Shown one piece after another: positions 1 through 8,523 of a DNA stretch of 64,000 nt. Source of the DNA: Rhodococcus sp. RD6.2 (GTDB lineage Bacteria > Actinomycetota > Actinomycetes > Mycobacteriales > Mycobacteriaceae); assembly GCF_001040705.1 (NCBI RefSeq), contig NZ_CVQP01000005.1, forward strand, positions 475,477 through 539,476, in the 5' to 3' direction. Made by a program: the position numbers and the translations under genes. Below the pieces are notes generated by a model, which was not told the DNA's origin, did not search any database, and worked only from the letters and a program-made list of their open reading frames with translations. Numbering within the stretch: the stretch's first letter is position 1; each line of letters begins with the position of its first letter.

Positions 1-484
1 GTCCGTCGGTGTCGTAGCCGTAGGCGCGCTCGAGCATCCGGCGGATGATCTGGCCGCCCGACAGGTCGCCGAGGTAGCGGATGTAGTGGTGCGCGACGAA
101 GCCGGCAGGCCAGTCGTACGCGACCTCGGTGAGGCGGTCGATGTACCGCTGCGTTCCGGGCGTCGCCGTCACCTGGTCTCGCCACTGCGCGCCGAGCAGG
201 AACTCGAGGTCGGCTTCGAGAGCCTCGGTGCGGAGAAGTTCGTCACCGAGGAACGGTGCGACGAGGGGATTGTCGGCGTGGGTGCGGCCTGCCTCCTCGA
301 GGGTCCGGTACACGAGGTAGGTCTGCGCGATCAGAGCCGCATGGGCGGCGGGGGACAGCTTGCCCGCCAGCAGTTCGCCGACGAACCGGGATTGCTCGGT
401 GTTGCGGTGTGCGGCGTCGGTCTGCACCTTGATCCGCTCGGCGAAACCGGGTGTGGCCGCTGCCGCCGGGTCGAGCACTGTCAT
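1..484 (-). CDS. hmuO: Heme oxygenase (biliverdin-producing), 3' end outside window
   Basis: Heme oxygenases open heme to biliverdin, CO and free iron; in related bacteria this is part of heme-iron acquisition. Reading leftwards from the ATG at 484, the protein begins MTVLDPAAAATPGFAERIK. A histidine near residue 26 (context DAAHRNTEQ) matches the proximal heme ligand, and the family signature HHYIRYLGDLSGGQ lies near residues 136-149. About 161 codons are visible; the usual length is about 215, so the C-terminus is lost at the window edge. It lies downstream of the PPOX gene on the same strand, with a DtxR/IdeR-like box 77-95 bases upstream of the ATG. Family assignment is firm; iron control is inferred. 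Confidence 0.93.
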   Translation of the reverse strand, partial: MTVLDPAAAATPGFAERIKVQTDAAHRNTEQSRFVGELLAGKLSPAAHAALIAQTYLVYRTLEEAGRTHADNPLVAPFLGDELLRTEALEADLEFLLGAQWRDQVTATPGTQRYIDRLTEVAYDWPAGFVAHHYIRYLGDLSGGQIIRRMLERAYGYDTDG

Positions 485-560
485 CGTTACCCCTGTCAGG
501 AATGGTTTGTCGTTGGACACGGACCATGATGGAAACACGTTGTCGGTAACCGTGTCTCAA

Positions 561-579
561 ACAGGTTAGCCTGCCCTTC
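561..579. promoter_or_regulatory. Candidate IdeR/DtxR iron box upstream of heme oxygenase
   Basis: On the minus strand the core AGGCTAACCT matches the right half of the IdeR/DtxR consensus, and 13 of 19 positions agree overall. It lies in the gap between the PPOX stop and the heme oxygenase start. hmuO in corynebacteria is a known DtxR target, which supports the reading. No binding data are available here. Confidence 0.45.
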
Positions 580-1021
580 AGTGGTCGTGCGTGCGGGCGA
601 CCCACGTCACCCATTTCTCCGGCCGCACCACGATGACGGGGCCACCCGGCAGTACCGCCCTGTACTGCGAATACTTCCTCGTGAGCGCGCGAACGGCGGC
701 GGCTCCGACCGCCGAGGTGGCGTCCACCACTTCCGCCGGACCGTCGACCCGGACCCACCACAGCCGGGTCCAGTCCTCGGCGTACTCGTCGACGAGGATG
801 CTGGCCCGGCCGTGGGCGCGCACGTTGTCGAGTCGGCGCAGCCGTCGCGTCGACTTCGGTTTGTCGTCCACGGCGCTGACGATCAGGTCGCCGGACACCG
901 CGAACACCACCGGCACCAGGTGCGGTAGTCCGTCCGCGGTCACCGTGCCCAGGGTCGCGACCCGCGCGGCCGCGAACCGTTCCCGCGCGACGTTCTCGTC
1001 CACACAGTCGAGGTTAGGCAC
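578..1021 (-). CDS. PPOX-class (F420-type split-barrel) oxidoreductase
   Basis: A 147-residue protein of the pyridoxamine 5'-phosphate oxidase-like split-barrel superfamily, resembling the mycobacterial Rv0121-type group thought to use F420. Visible features are an N-terminal strand pair (ATLGTVTADGLPHLVPVVF), a KPKSTRRLRRL segment that would contact cofactor phosphate, and a C-terminal VRPEKWVTWVA strand. The GTG start overlaps the end of the upstream aldo/keto reductase by 8 bases, so the two are probably co-transcribed. Substrate is unknown, and the choice of F420 over FMN rests on family resemblance only. Confidence 0.82.
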   Translation of the reverse strand: MPNLDCVDENVARERFAAARVATLGTVTADGLPHLVPVVFAVSGDLIVSAVDDKPKSTRRLRRLDNVRAHGRASILVDEYAEDWTRLWWVRVDGPAEVVDATSAVGAAAVRALTRKYSQYRAVLPGGPVIVVRPEKWVTWVARTHDH

Positions 1022-1940
1022 TCACGTCGTCGAGCGCCGCCGCGATCGCGGCGGGAAGTTCGAGCTCCTCCGCCGCGAGCACGCCGGTCACCTGTGCGTA
1101 GTCACGGGCACCGACGATCGCGCTCGCGACGCCGGGCTGATCCCGAACCCAGGCCAGGGCCACTGCGAGCGGTGACGCGCCGAGACCGTCGGCGGCGGTG
1201 ATGACGGCGTCCACCACCAGCCCCGCGTCGGCAGTCAGGTACTGCGACACCGACTCCGCCGTCGCGTCGGCAGCCCCGCGGGAATCCGCGGGAACGCCGC
1301 CCCTGTACTTGCCGGTCAGCACACCGCCGGCCAACGGCACCGCCGCGAACATGCCGATCGCATGGTGCTGCGCAGCGGGAATCAGTTCCTCCTCGACACC
1401 GCGCGCGAGGAGCGAGTACTCGGCCTGCGTCGCGGTCAGTGGTGCCGACCCCAGTGCCCGGGACGTCGCCGCCGTCGCCAACTGCCACCCGAGGTGCCCG
1501 CGGGCACCGACGTATCGCACCCGGCCCGACTCCACGGCATACGCGAGGGTCGCGGCGATCTCGTCGACGGGAGTCTGCGGATCCCATGTCGCGACCTGCC
1601 ACAGGTCCAGGTGGTCGGTGCCGAGTTCGCGCAGGGTGTCGTCGAGTTGGGCGAGCAGCGCGCGCCGCGAGCAGTCCACCCCGCCCGGGTGGACGCCACC
1701 GCTGCTCGAGATCACCAGGTCGGCGCGGGGCACGACGTCGTCGAGCAGTTCCGCGAGAATCCGCTGCGCCGTACCGCCGCCGTAGAACGGCGACGAATCG
1801 ACCAGTGTGCCACCGGCTTCCACGAACCCCAGCAGCTGTGCGGCCGCCTCGTCCCCGTCGGTGTCCCGGCCCCACGACAGGGTGCCGAGGCCGAGGCGGG
1901 ACACTCGCAGTCCACTACGTCCGACCGTGCGCTGCTTCAT
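1014..1940 (-). CDS. Aldo/keto reductase
   Basis: A 308-residue NADPH-dependent TIM-barrel oxidoreductase. The N-terminus MKQRTVGRSGLRVSRLGLGT is typical of the YajO/Tas-like branch, followed by VDSSPFYGGG with the catalytic Tyr and LDLWQVATWDPQTP. Late motifs (ALAWVRDQPGVASAIVGARD) match the cofactor-binding end of the barrel. The ATG at 1940 was chosen because upstream in-frame codons give a low-complexity extension outside the family. It is translationally coupled to the PPOX gene (8-base overlap). Substrate cannot be told from sequence. Confidence 0.9.
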   Translation of the reverse strand: MKQRTVGRSGLRVSRLGLGTLSWGRDTDGDEAAAQLLGFVEAGGTLVDSSPFYGGGTAQRILAELLDDVVPRADLVISSSGGVHPGGVDCSRRALLAQLDDTLRELGTDHLDLWQVATWDPQTPVDEIAATLAYAVESGRVRYVGARGHLGWQLATAATSRALGSAPLTATQAEYSLLARGVEEELIPAAQHHAIGMFAAVPLAGGVLTGKYRGGVPADSRGAADATAESVSQYLTADAGLVVDAVITAADGLGASPLAVALAWVRDQPGVASAIVGARDYAQVTGVLAAEELELPAAIAAALDDVSA

Positions 1941-2133
1941 AGTTCGATCACCACAATTGCGACAGGGTAGTGCGGGACGGCGATATGTGTGCTCCTGACT
2001 CGCCGGGTACGGTGCACTGCGTGATGCGTCACCCCGCCACGCTAGTGGCCACTGTCTCCGCCACGTCGATGGCCCACCTGCCGGCCCGCTGCTCGTCCGA
2101 GACCGAAAGGCGTACGCGGTGATCGGGGAGTCG

Positions 2134-2964
2134 ATGACCTGGCTGCAGGCGATCGTCCTCGGCATCGTCCAGGGCCTGACCGAGTTCCTCCCGATCTCCT
2201 CGTCCGGGCATCTGCGGATCGTGTCGGAGTTGTTCTGGGAGACGGATGCCGGTGCGTCGTTCACGGCGGTGACACAGCTCGGCACCGAGGCTGCGGTCCT
2301 GGTGTACTTCGCCCGCGACATCTGGCGCATCGCGGTGGCCTGGTTCCGCGGACTGCTCGACCGGGATCGGCGTGACCACGACTACAAGATGGGCTGGTAC
2401 GTCATCATCGGCACCATCCCCGTCGGTGTCCTCGGGTTCCTGTTCAAGGACCAGGTCCGCACCGCCGCGCGCAACCTGTGGCTGGTCGCTGCAATGCTCA
2501 TCGTGTTCGCACTCGTCATCGCCGCTGCCGAGCACTTCGGTCGCAAGCAGCGACCCATCGAGGAGCTGACACTCAAGGACGGCATCCTGATGGGTTCGGC
2601 GCAGGCCCTCGCACTGATCCCCGGAGTGTCGCGTTCGGGAGGCACCATCAGCGCGGGCCTCTTTCTCGGACTCACTCGTGAGGCCGCGGCGCGCTATTCG
2701 TTCCTGCTCGCGATCCCTGCGGTCACCGCGGCCGGGTTGTTCTCGCTTCCCGACGCGTTCGCGCCCGCGGGTGAGGGACTCAACGCCAGCGGTGCGCAGT
2801 TGCTCGTCGCGACCGCGATCTCGTTCGTCATCGGCTACGTCACGATCGCCTGGCTGCTGCGGTTCGTCGTCAACCATTCGATGTACTGGTTCGTCGGCTA
2901 CCGGATCATCCTCGGTGTCGTGCTGATGGTGCTTCTGGGGACCGGTGTCGTCGCTGCGACCTGA
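2134..2964 (+). CDS. uppP: Undecaprenyl-diphosphatase UppP (BacA family)
   Basis: An integral membrane enzyme that dephosphorylates undecaprenyl pyrophosphate to recycle the lipid carrier of peptidoglycan and arabinogalactan synthesis; overexpression in other bacteria gives bacitracin resistance. The family signatures [13 protein letters not shown] near the N-terminus and [13 protein letters not shown] in the second half are both intact, with multiple hydrophobic spans and 276 residues in total. The ATG at 2134 is preferred over the in-frame GTG at 2119 because GGGGAG sits just upstream and the homologous start MTWLQ follows. It heads the uppP to mshC block conserved in mycobacteria (Rv2136c-Rv2130c). 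Confidence 0.95.
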   Translation: MTWLQAIVLGIVQGLTEFLPISSSGHLRIVSELFWETDAGASFTAVTQLGTEAAVLVYFARDIWRIAVAWFRGLLDRDRRDHDYKMGWYVIIGTIPVGVLGFLFKDQVRTAARNLWLVAAMLIVFALVIAAAEHFGRKQRPIEELTLKDGILMGSAQALALIPGVSRSGGTISAGLFLGLTREAAARYSFLLAIPAVTAAGLFSLPDAFAPAGEGLNASGAQLLVATAISFVIGYVTIAWLLRFVVNHSMYWFVGYRIILGVVLMVLLGTGVVAAT

Positions 2965-2979
2965 CCGCCCCGTCGTGGC

Positions 2980-2985
2980 TAGGCT
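2980..2985 (+). promoter_or_regulatory. -10 hexamer TAGGCT, probable leaderless promoter
   Basis: TAGGCT ends 6 bases before the ATG at 2992 and no Shine-Dalgarno sequence precedes that start, so transcription would begin at or next to the start codon. It fits the TANNNT pattern of actinobacterial leaderless transcripts. Confidence 0.5.
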
Positions 2986-2991
2986 GGCCCC

Positions 2992-3708
2992 ATGACGGTG
3001 ATCCTGGTCCGGCACGGCCGCTCGACGGCCAATACGTCGGGCACGCTCGCGGGCCGCAGTGCCGGCATCGACCTGGACGATCTCGGACGTGAGCAGGCGG
3101 AGGGCCTCGTCGGCAGGCTCGCCGACCTCGACGTCGCGGCGATCGTTCGCTCGCCGCTGCTGCGGTGCGAACGGACGGTGGCGCCGCTCGCCGAGAAGTT
3201 CGGGCTGGTGCCGCTGGTCGACGACGCGCTGGTCGAGGTGGACTACGGGCAGTGGACGGGTCGTCCCATCAAGGACCTGCTGGGCGAACCGCTGTGGAAG
3301 GTCGTGCAGCAGCATCCGTCCGCCGCCGTGTTTCCGGAAGGGGAGGGCATCGCGCAGGTGCAGGCCCGTGCCGTCGCCGCGGTTCGTGCCCACGACGCGC
3401 GGCTCGCCGCCGAGCACGAACGAGACGTCCTGTGGATCGCGTGCAGCCACGGTGACGTCATCAAGTCGGTGCTCGCCGACGCGCTCGGATCACACCTGGA
3501 CGCGTTCCAGCGGATCGTGGCCGAGCCGGCATCGGTGAGTGTCGTTCGCTACACCCCGACCCGCCCGTTCGTCCTGAAGATGAACGACACGGGTTCGGAC
3601 CTGAGTGGGTTGCGCGGGCACGGCGGGAAGCCGGCGGGAGTCGCCGCATCCGAGGCCGTTCCCGGTGGCGAGGTCGGAACCGGGGGAAGGGCGGATAATG
3701 GGAGCTGA
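2992..3708 (+). CDS. Histidine phosphatase family protein (MSMEG_4193-type phosphomutase)
   Basis: A 238-residue member of the histidine phosphatase (phosphoglycerate mutase-like) superfamily. The catalytic motif LVRHGRSTAN sits at residues 5-14, the phosphate-pocket Arg in RSPLLRCERT near residue 60, and the second catalytic His in IACSHGDVIKSV. It belongs to the actinobacterial group lying between uppP and mshC (Rv2135c in M. tuberculosis); the physiological substrate is not established. The last 40 residues are Gly-rich and probably disordered. The start is a probable leaderless ATG. Confidence 0.88.
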   Translation: MTVILVRHGRSTANTSGTLAGRSAGIDLDDLGREQAEGLVGRLADLDVAAIVRSPLLRCERTVAPLAEKFGLVPLVDDALVEVDYGQWTGRPIKDLLGEPLWKVVQQHPSAAVFPEGEGIAQVQARAVAAVRAHDARLAAEHERDVLWIACSHGDVIKSVLADALGSHLDAFQRIVAEPASVSVVRYTPTRPFVLKMNDTGSDLSGLRGHGGKPAGVAASEAVPGGEVGTGGRADNGS

Positions 3709-3748
3709 CAGGACGGGAAACAGCGGTTCGATCAGGCGGAGGTGCTGA

Positions 3749-4360
3749 ATGTCTCGGGCAATTCACGTGTTTCGCACCCCCGACCGCTTCGTTGCGGGCA
3801 CCGTCGGCGAGCCCGGCGATCGCGCCTTCTACCTGCAGGCCGTCCATGCCACCAGGGTGGTGAGTGTGCTGCTGGAGAAGCAGCAGGTACAGGTGCTCGC
3901 CGACCGGGTGGGTCTTCTGCTCGACGAGGTGCACCGCCGCTTCGGCACCGAGGTTCCGCCGCACGAGGCGCAGCCGAGGGACATCAGTCCACTGGTGATG
4001 CCTATCGACGCGGAGTTTAGGGTCGGCACGATGGGGCTCGGCTGGGACTCCGACGCGGGCGCCGTCGTCGTCGAGTTGCTGGCGGTCTCGGAGTCCGAGG
4101 TCGACGAGTCGATGGTCCTCGACGACGTCGAGGACGGGCCCGACGCGGTCCGGGTGTTCCTCACCCCCGAACAGGCCAGGGAATTCGCCGCCAGATCCGA
4201 GAGGGTCGTGTCCGCGGGCCGGTCACCGTGCCCACTGTGCGGGGAGCCGCTCACCCCGGGCGGTCACATGTGTGTCCGGACCAACGGGTACCGGCGCGGG
4301 TCGACGTTCGCGAAACCGGTCGACGATCCCGGTGGCGATCCCGCCGACGACGAGAGCTGA
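3749..4360 (+). CDS. DUF3090 domain-containing protein
   Basis: A 203-residue conserved actinobacterial protein of unknown function, covering the DUF3090 domain over most of its length (starting MSRAIHVFRTPDRFVAGTVG). Near the C-terminus CPLCGEPLTPGGHMC supplies a CxxC and an HxC pair that could bind zinc. GGAGG lies 7 bases before the ATG. The stop at 4358-4360 is 4 bases from the GTG of the SCO1664-family gene, so the two are translated together. It always travels with the histidine phosphatase and SCO1664-type genes next to mshC, which suggests a shared but unproved role. Confidence 0.88.
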   Translation: MSRAIHVFRTPDRFVAGTVGEPGDRAFYLQAVHATRVVSVLLEKQQVQVLADRVGLLLDEVHRRFGTEVPPHEAQPRDISPLVMPIDAEFRVGTMGLGWDSDAGAVVVELLAVSESEVDESMVLDDVEDGPDAVRVFLTPEQAREFAARSERVVSAGRSPCPLCGEPLTPGGHMCVRTNGYRRGSTFAKPVDDPGGDPADDES

Positions 4361-4364
4361 CCAG

Positions 4365-5198
4365 GTGACCTTCGCAGCATCCGAGCCGGGCGACCACGAT
4401 CCCGTTCCCTCCGACGTCCTCGCGACGGGCGAACTGACCGTTCTCGGTCGCATCGTCTCGGCCAGCAACGCGACTCTGGTGTGTGAGGCGACGTTGGACG
4501 ACGTCACCGTGCGATGCGTCTACAAGCCGATCCGCGGGGAACAGCCGCTGTGGGATTTCCCCGACGGCACCCTCGCGGGCCGCGAGGTTGCGTCGTACCT
4601 GGTGTCGGAGGCGTTGGGGTGGAGCGTGATTCCGCGGACGATCCTCCGCGACGGGCCGTACGGACCCGGAATGGTGCAGCGCTGGGTACCGACCCCCGAG
4701 TCGGTCGGTGACCGCGGCGAACGGCTCGACCTCGTCGACATCTGTCCGCCCGACCGTGTGCCCGACGGCTGGTTCCGCATCCTGCAGGCCTATGACGGGG
4801 AGGGGGAGGAGGTCACCCTGATCCACGCCGACGATCCCCGGCTGCAGCGCGTCGCCGTCCTCGACGTGCTCCTGAACAACGCGGACCGCAAGGGCGGGCA
4901 CGCACTGGAGGGAACGGACGGGTCGGTGTACGGCGTCGACCACGGCATCTGCCTGCATGCGGAGAACAAGCTGCGGACCGTGCTGTGGGGGTGGGCGGGA
5001 CAGCGCATCGGCGGTGACCTGCTCGTGGACATCGAGTCGTTCGAGGTGGCCCTGCGCGGCGACCTGGCGGACCGGCTCGCCGAGTACGTCACGTCGGGGG
5101 AGGTCGAAGCATTGCGAATGCGCACTCGAGACCTCCTGACGAACCCCGTGATGCCGCAGCCGACGACGAACCGCCCCATCCCCTGGCCCGCGTTCTGA
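4365..5198 (+). CDS. SCO1664 family protein (kinase-like fold)
   Basis: A 277-residue actinobacterial protein of the SCO1664/TIGR03843 family, distantly related to phosphatidylinositol 3/4-kinase-like and HipA-like folds. Visible kinase-like elements are [18 protein letters not shown] (a candidate ATP-binding lysine), [15 protein letters not shown] (catalytic-loop-like Asn and Asp) and [11 protein letters not shown] (a DFG-like Asp). The GTG at 4365 was chosen because the longer in-frame extension lies inside the upstream DUF3090 gene. No substrate is known for the family. Position between DUF3090 and mshC is conserved. Confidence 0.87.
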   Translation: MTFAASEPGDHDPVPSDVLATGELTVLGRIVSASNATLVCEATLDDVTVRCVYKPIRGEQPLWDFPDGTLAGREVASYLVSEALGWSVIPRTILRDGPYGPGMVQRWVPTPESVGDRGERLDLVDICPPDRVPDGWFRILQAYDGEGEEVTLIHADDPRLQRVAVLDVLLNNADRKGGHALEGTDGSVYGVDHGICLHAENKLRTVLWGWAGQRIGGDLLVDIESFEVALRGDLADRLAEYVTSGEVEALRMRTRDLLTNPVMPQPTTNRPIPWPAF

Positions 5199-5264
5199 GC
5201 GGCCGGTCGGGGCAGTCGGCGTCCTGACCCGATCCCGTCCATGCGGCCGTTTCACAGTCTCCGA

Positions 5265-5270
5265 TAGGCT
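5265..5270 (+). promoter_or_regulatory. -10 hexamer TAGGCT, probable leaderless mshC promoter
   Basis: TAGGCT ends 7 bases before the mshC ATG at 5278; there is no ribosome binding site in the short leader, so mshC is probably transcribed from its own start codon as well as by read-through. Confidence 0.5.
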
Positions 5271-5277
5271 CGCCGTC

Positions 5278-6519
5278 ATGCAGTCCTGGTCCGACATCGC
5301 CGTCCCGCCCGTACCCGGTCAGGGGCCGCCGTTGCGGTTGTTCGACACCGCGGATCGCCGCGTTCGGCCCGTCACACCCGGGCCGACGGCGACCATGTAC
5401 GTGTGTGGGATCACGCCGTACGACGCGACGCATCTCGGTCATGCCGCGACGTACCTTGCGTTCGACCTCGTGAATCGGATCTGGCGCGACTCCGGGCACG
5501 ACGTCCACTACGTCCAGAACGTCACCGACGTCGACGATCCGCTGTTCGAGCGGGCCGAACGCGACGGCGAGGACTGGGTTGTTCTCGGGATGCGGGAGAC
5601 CGCGCTGTTCCGGGAGGACATGGAGGCGCTACGCGTCCTGCCGCCGCGCGACTACATCGGCGCAGTCGAATCGGTGAACGAGGTTGTCGAGATGGTCGGC
5701 AAGATGCTCGCCGCGGGCGCTGCGTACGTCGTCGACGACGCCGAGTACCCGGACGTCTACTTCCGGGTCGACGCGACCGAGCAGTTCGGATACGAGTCCG
5801 GTTACGACCGCGAGACGATGGAACGCCTGTTCGCGGAGCGTGGCGGCGACCCGGCCCGCCCCGGGAAGCAGGACCCGCTGGACGCGCTGGTGTGGCGCGC
5901 GAACCGGCCCGGCGAGCCGTCCTGGCCGTCACCGTTCGGACCGGGCAGGCCCGGCTGGCACGTCGAGTGCTCGGCGATCGCACTGAACCGCATCGGCTCC
6001 GGGTTCGACGTGCAGGGCGGCGGCAGCGATCTGATCTTCCCACACCACGAGTTCTCCGCCGCACATGCCGAATCCGTCGTCTGCGAGCGGCGTTTCGCAC
6101 GTCACTACGTTCACACCGGCATGATCGGGCTGGACGGCGAGAAGATGTCGAAGAGCCGCGGCAACCTCGTCTTCGTGTCCAAGTTGCGCGGTGAGGGCGT
6201 CGATCCGATGGCGATCCGCCTCGGCCTCCTGTCCGGGCACTACCGCGTCGACCGGCCGTGGACGGACGAGGTGCTGGCAACTGCTCAGGAGCGGGTGGCG
6301 CTGTGGCGCCGCGCCGCCGCGCTGCCGACGGCGCAGGCCGTCGAGGACACCATCGCGCGCCTGCGTCAGCATCTGGCCGACGACCTGGACACCCCGAAGG
6401 CACTCGACGCACTCGACGGCTGGGCCCGCCGTGCCGTCGACCACGGAGGTCACGACGCCGCGGCGCCGGGACTGTTCTCCGACGCTGTCGACGCGCTGCT
6501 GGGTGTCTCCTTGCGCTGA
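5278..6519 (+). CDS. mshC: MshC, cysteine--1-D-myo-inosityl 2-amino-2-deoxy-alpha-D-glucopyranoside ligase
   Basis: MshC uses ATP to join cysteine to glucosaminyl-inositol, the penultimate step of mycothiol synthesis. The 413-residue protein resembles cysteinyl-tRNA synthetase without its C-terminal tRNA-binding part. The zinc ligand Cys43 lies in [10 protein letters not shown], the HIGH-type motif in THLGHAATY follows, HVECSAIAL holds a second zinc cysteine, and KMSKS is at residues 289-293. All catalytic motifs are intact and length is normal for the family. It closes the uppP-to-mshC block; the accessory region begins just after its stop. Confidence 0.97.
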   Translation: MQSWSDIAVPPVPGQGPPLRLFDTADRRVRPVTPGPTATMYVCGITPYDATHLGHAATYLAFDLVNRIWRDSGHDVHYVQNVTDVDDPLFERAERDGEDWVVLGMRETALFREDMEALRVLPPRDYIGAVESVNEVVEMVGKMLAAGAAYVVDDAEYPDVYFRVDATEQFGYESGYDRETMERLFAERGGDPARPGKQDPLDALVWRANRPGEPSWPSPFGPGRPGWHVECSAIALNRIGSGFDVQGGGSDLIFPHHEFSAAHAESVVCERRFARHYVHTGMIGLDGEKMSKSRGNLVFVSKLRGEGVDPMAIRLGLLSGHYRVDRPWTDEVLATAQERVALWRRAAALPTAQAVEDTIARLRQHLADDLDTPKALDALDGWARRAVDHGGHDAAAPGLFSDAVDALLGVSLR

Positions 6520-6568
6520 CACGGTCGGGCATTCTCGCCGCCACTCGCCGCCGTCGGAACCGGAGTCC

Positions 6569-6997
6569 TCAGTGTCCGTCGCGGTGCCTGGGAGTCTGAC
6601 CACCGGCGTCCGGTACCTCCCGTGGGTGTGTGTCGTCCGCGCTTTTCGCGTTGTGGTCCGGATCGAGTGCGTCGGCGCGATTCCACTGTTCGTTGACCTC
6701 TGCGCGTGCGGTCGTAGCCTCGGCGCCTGCCGCGCCCGCTTCCTGCTGCAGGCGTTGCGCTTCCGCCCTCTTCGCGTCCGCCTCGGCGGCGGCGATACGG
6801 GCTTCGGCGGCGGACTCGTTCGCGAGTGCCTCCTGCCGACCCGCCTCGAACGACTTCTGTCTCGCGTCGGTACGAATCTCCTCGGCTTGCCTGCGGTGCT
6901 GGGTGGTCCGTCTGCGCATCAGAGCCAGCACAACCGCAGCCACGACCAGCACTGCGACGACCGCAATCACGATCCACACGACGGTATCGGTGTTCAT
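6569..6997 (-). CDS. Small membrane-anchored coiled-coil protein, function unknown
   Basis: A 142-residue protein with one N-terminal membrane helix (residues about 7-26, VVWIVIAVVAVLVVAAVVLA) and an RRR stop-transfer patch. An Ala/Glu/Lys/Arg-rich heptad region at about 35-105 is probably a coiled coil, and the tail is polar. AAGGAG lies 5 bases before the ATG, which supports translation. The topology would place the coiled coil in the cytoplasm. No enzymatic motif is present and no family is recognised with confidence; similar proteins are common near stress genes in rhodococci. It is convergent with mshC. Confidence 0.7.
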   Translation of the reverse strand: MNTDTVVWIVIAVVAVLVVAAVVLALMRRRTTQHRRQAEEIRTDARQKSFEAGRQEALANESAAEARIAAAEADAKRAEAQRLQQEAGAAGAEATTARAEVNEQWNRADALDPDHNAKSADDTHPREVPDAGGQTPRHRDGH

Positions 6998-7016
6998 CTC
7001 GACTCCTTGTCATGGG

Positions 7017-7052
7017 ATCTGCGGCCCCCGACACGGTTCTGGGACCGCAGAT
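7017..7052 (-). terminator. Hairpin terminator after the flavin monooxygenase gene
   Basis: Twelve-base arms (ATCTGCGGCCCC and GGGACCGCAGAT) with one mismatch surround a 12-base loop, between the monooxygenase stop and the next start on the same strand. There is no U-tract, as is usual in actinobacteria. Confidence 0.55.
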
Positions 7053-7109
7053 CCCTGCCTTCGGAGTTCCCCCGGCAGGGTTGCGCGAAACCTCGCGAAT
7101 GCGCCGGTG

Positions 7110-8477
7110 TTATCGCGCCCTTCGGCCGCCTCGCCTGCGTTCGCGTGCGAGGTCCCAGAGGTAGTGGTCGAAGTCGACCTCCATCGTGTGCCTCGGCGAC
7201 GCGTAGAACCGGCGCTTGGTGCGTTCGTGGTCGGCGGTCATCTGCGACCGGATCTCGTCGGCACCCGGAGGGAGGTAGCGGCCGGTGAGGGTGTCGGCAA
7301 TCCACGCGCTCTGCGCCTCGGCGAGCGGCATGACCGCGCCGAGCGGCTGGAGAAGGCCGACGAAGTAGAGGCCGGGCAGGTCCGGGTGCACCGCGCGCTT
7401 CCAGAGCGGAAGGTCGTTGTCGGGGGCGGCGACCAGATCGGGGTCGAGGAACGGGAACGTGACGTCGTAGCCGGTGGCCCACACGATCAGGTCTGCCTTT
7501 GAGCGGCTTCCGTCGGTGAAAACGACTGTGTCGTCGTCGAATCGGTCGATGCCCGGGCGCGGCGTGATCGCGCCCGCCTGCAGTCGTGCGCGGATCTGTT
7601 CGGACTGGACGGGATGTGCCTGACCGGGCCTGTGCGTCGGCCGCGGAAGTCCGTAGCGGGTGAGGTCTCCGGAGGAGAGGGCGGCGCTCCGCAGCCCGGC
7701 CGAGACCATCCACCCGGGCGCCCAGCCCGGCATCGAGAACCGGTCGGCCGCGCCTCCGTACAGGAACTTGCGTAGCACCCAGTGGCTGCGGCGCACCGAC
7801 ATCGTGGCGCTGCGTGCGACTTTCGATGCCTCGACGGCGATGTCGAGCCCGGAGTTCCCCATACCGACGACCACGACGTCGCGGCCTGCGAGTTGCTCGG
7901 CGTTGCGGTAGTCGTGGGCGTGGATCTGCTCACCGGCGAACGTGCCGGGGTAAGCGGGGTCGGGCCAGCGCGGATCCCAATGGTGCCCGTTCGCGACGAT
8001 CACGGCGTCATAGGTGTGGGTGTGCTCACCGTCGGGTCCGGACGTGCGCACCGCCCACCTGCCGTCCTCGGTGCGGGCGACGTGCTCGACGGTGGTGCCG
8101 AACGTGATGGTGTGGCGGAACGCGAAATGATCGACGTACGCCTCGAAGTAGGCGCGGACCTGGTCGTGGCGAGCGTACGGCGGGTACTCGTCCGGCATCG
8201 GGAAGTCGGAGTACGCCATCCTCCCGCAGGAGGTGTTGATCTCCAGCGACTCGTAGCAGGCGGACTGCCCATTCGGGTTGTCGTAGACCCAGTTTCCGCC
8301 GATCACGCTGCCCTGTTCGAAGCAGTCGAACGGGATGCCGGCGAGGTACAGGGCCTTCGCCGCGGCGATACCGGACGACCCTGCCCCGATCACGCAGGTG
8401 CGGGGCAGGGTCGGATCCACCGGGACGGGGACGGTGACGGCAGGAGCCCGGTGGTCGGACTTCACGAGATACGACAT
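7110..8477 (-). CDS. Flavin-containing monooxygenase (FMO/BVMO-like)
   Basis: A 455-residue class B flavoprotein monooxygenase that would use FAD and NADPH to insert oxygen at N or S, or carry out a Baeyer-Villiger reaction. The FAD-binding motif VIGAGSSGIAAAKAL is near residues 31-45 and the NADPH-binding motif GMGNSGLDIA near the middle. A variant of the FMO fingerprint, FAGEQIHAHDY, has Tyr in place of the usual final Phe or Trp. IVWATGYDVTFPFLD matches the conserved ATG motif. The gene follows the BBE oxidase by 46 bases on the same strand, so they may share a transcript driven from the SARP-like promoter. Substrate unknown. Confidence 0.9.
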   Translation of the reverse strand: MSYLVKSDHRAPAVTVPVPVDPTLPRTCVIGAGSSGIAAAKALYLAGIPFDCFEQGSVIGGNWVYDNPNGQSACYESLEINTSCGRMAYSDFPMPDEYPPYARHDQVRAYFEAYVDHFAFRHTITFGTTVEHVARTEDGRWAVRTSGPDGEHTHTYDAVIVANGHHWDPRWPDPAYPGTFAGEQIHAHDYRNAEQLAGRDVVVVGMGNSGLDIAVEASKVARSATMSVRRSHWVLRKFLYGGAADRFSMPGWAPGWMVSAGLRSAALSSGDLTRYGLPRPTHRPGQAHPVQSEQIRARLQAGAITPRPGIDRFDDDTVVFTDGSRSKADLIVWATGYDVTFPFLDPDLVAAPDNDLPLWKRAVHPDLPGLYFVGLLQPLGAVMPLAEAQSAWIADTLTGRYLPPGADEIRSQMTADHERTKRRFYASPRHTMEVDFDHYLWDLARERRRGGRRAR

Positions 8478-8523
8478 GCCAGTCAGGATCGCACCCGACT
8501 CCGGCTCGGACGCCGGGTTCGCG

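Noticed and set aside
1008-1020. AGGTTAGG resembling half of an IdeR box
   Set aside because: It lies at the start codon region of the PPOX gene within coding sequence and has no second half-site.
2029-3450. A 473-codon minus-strand frame across uppP and the phosphatase gene
   Set aside because: Spans two well-supported plus-strand genes and their promoter; no similarity to a known protein.
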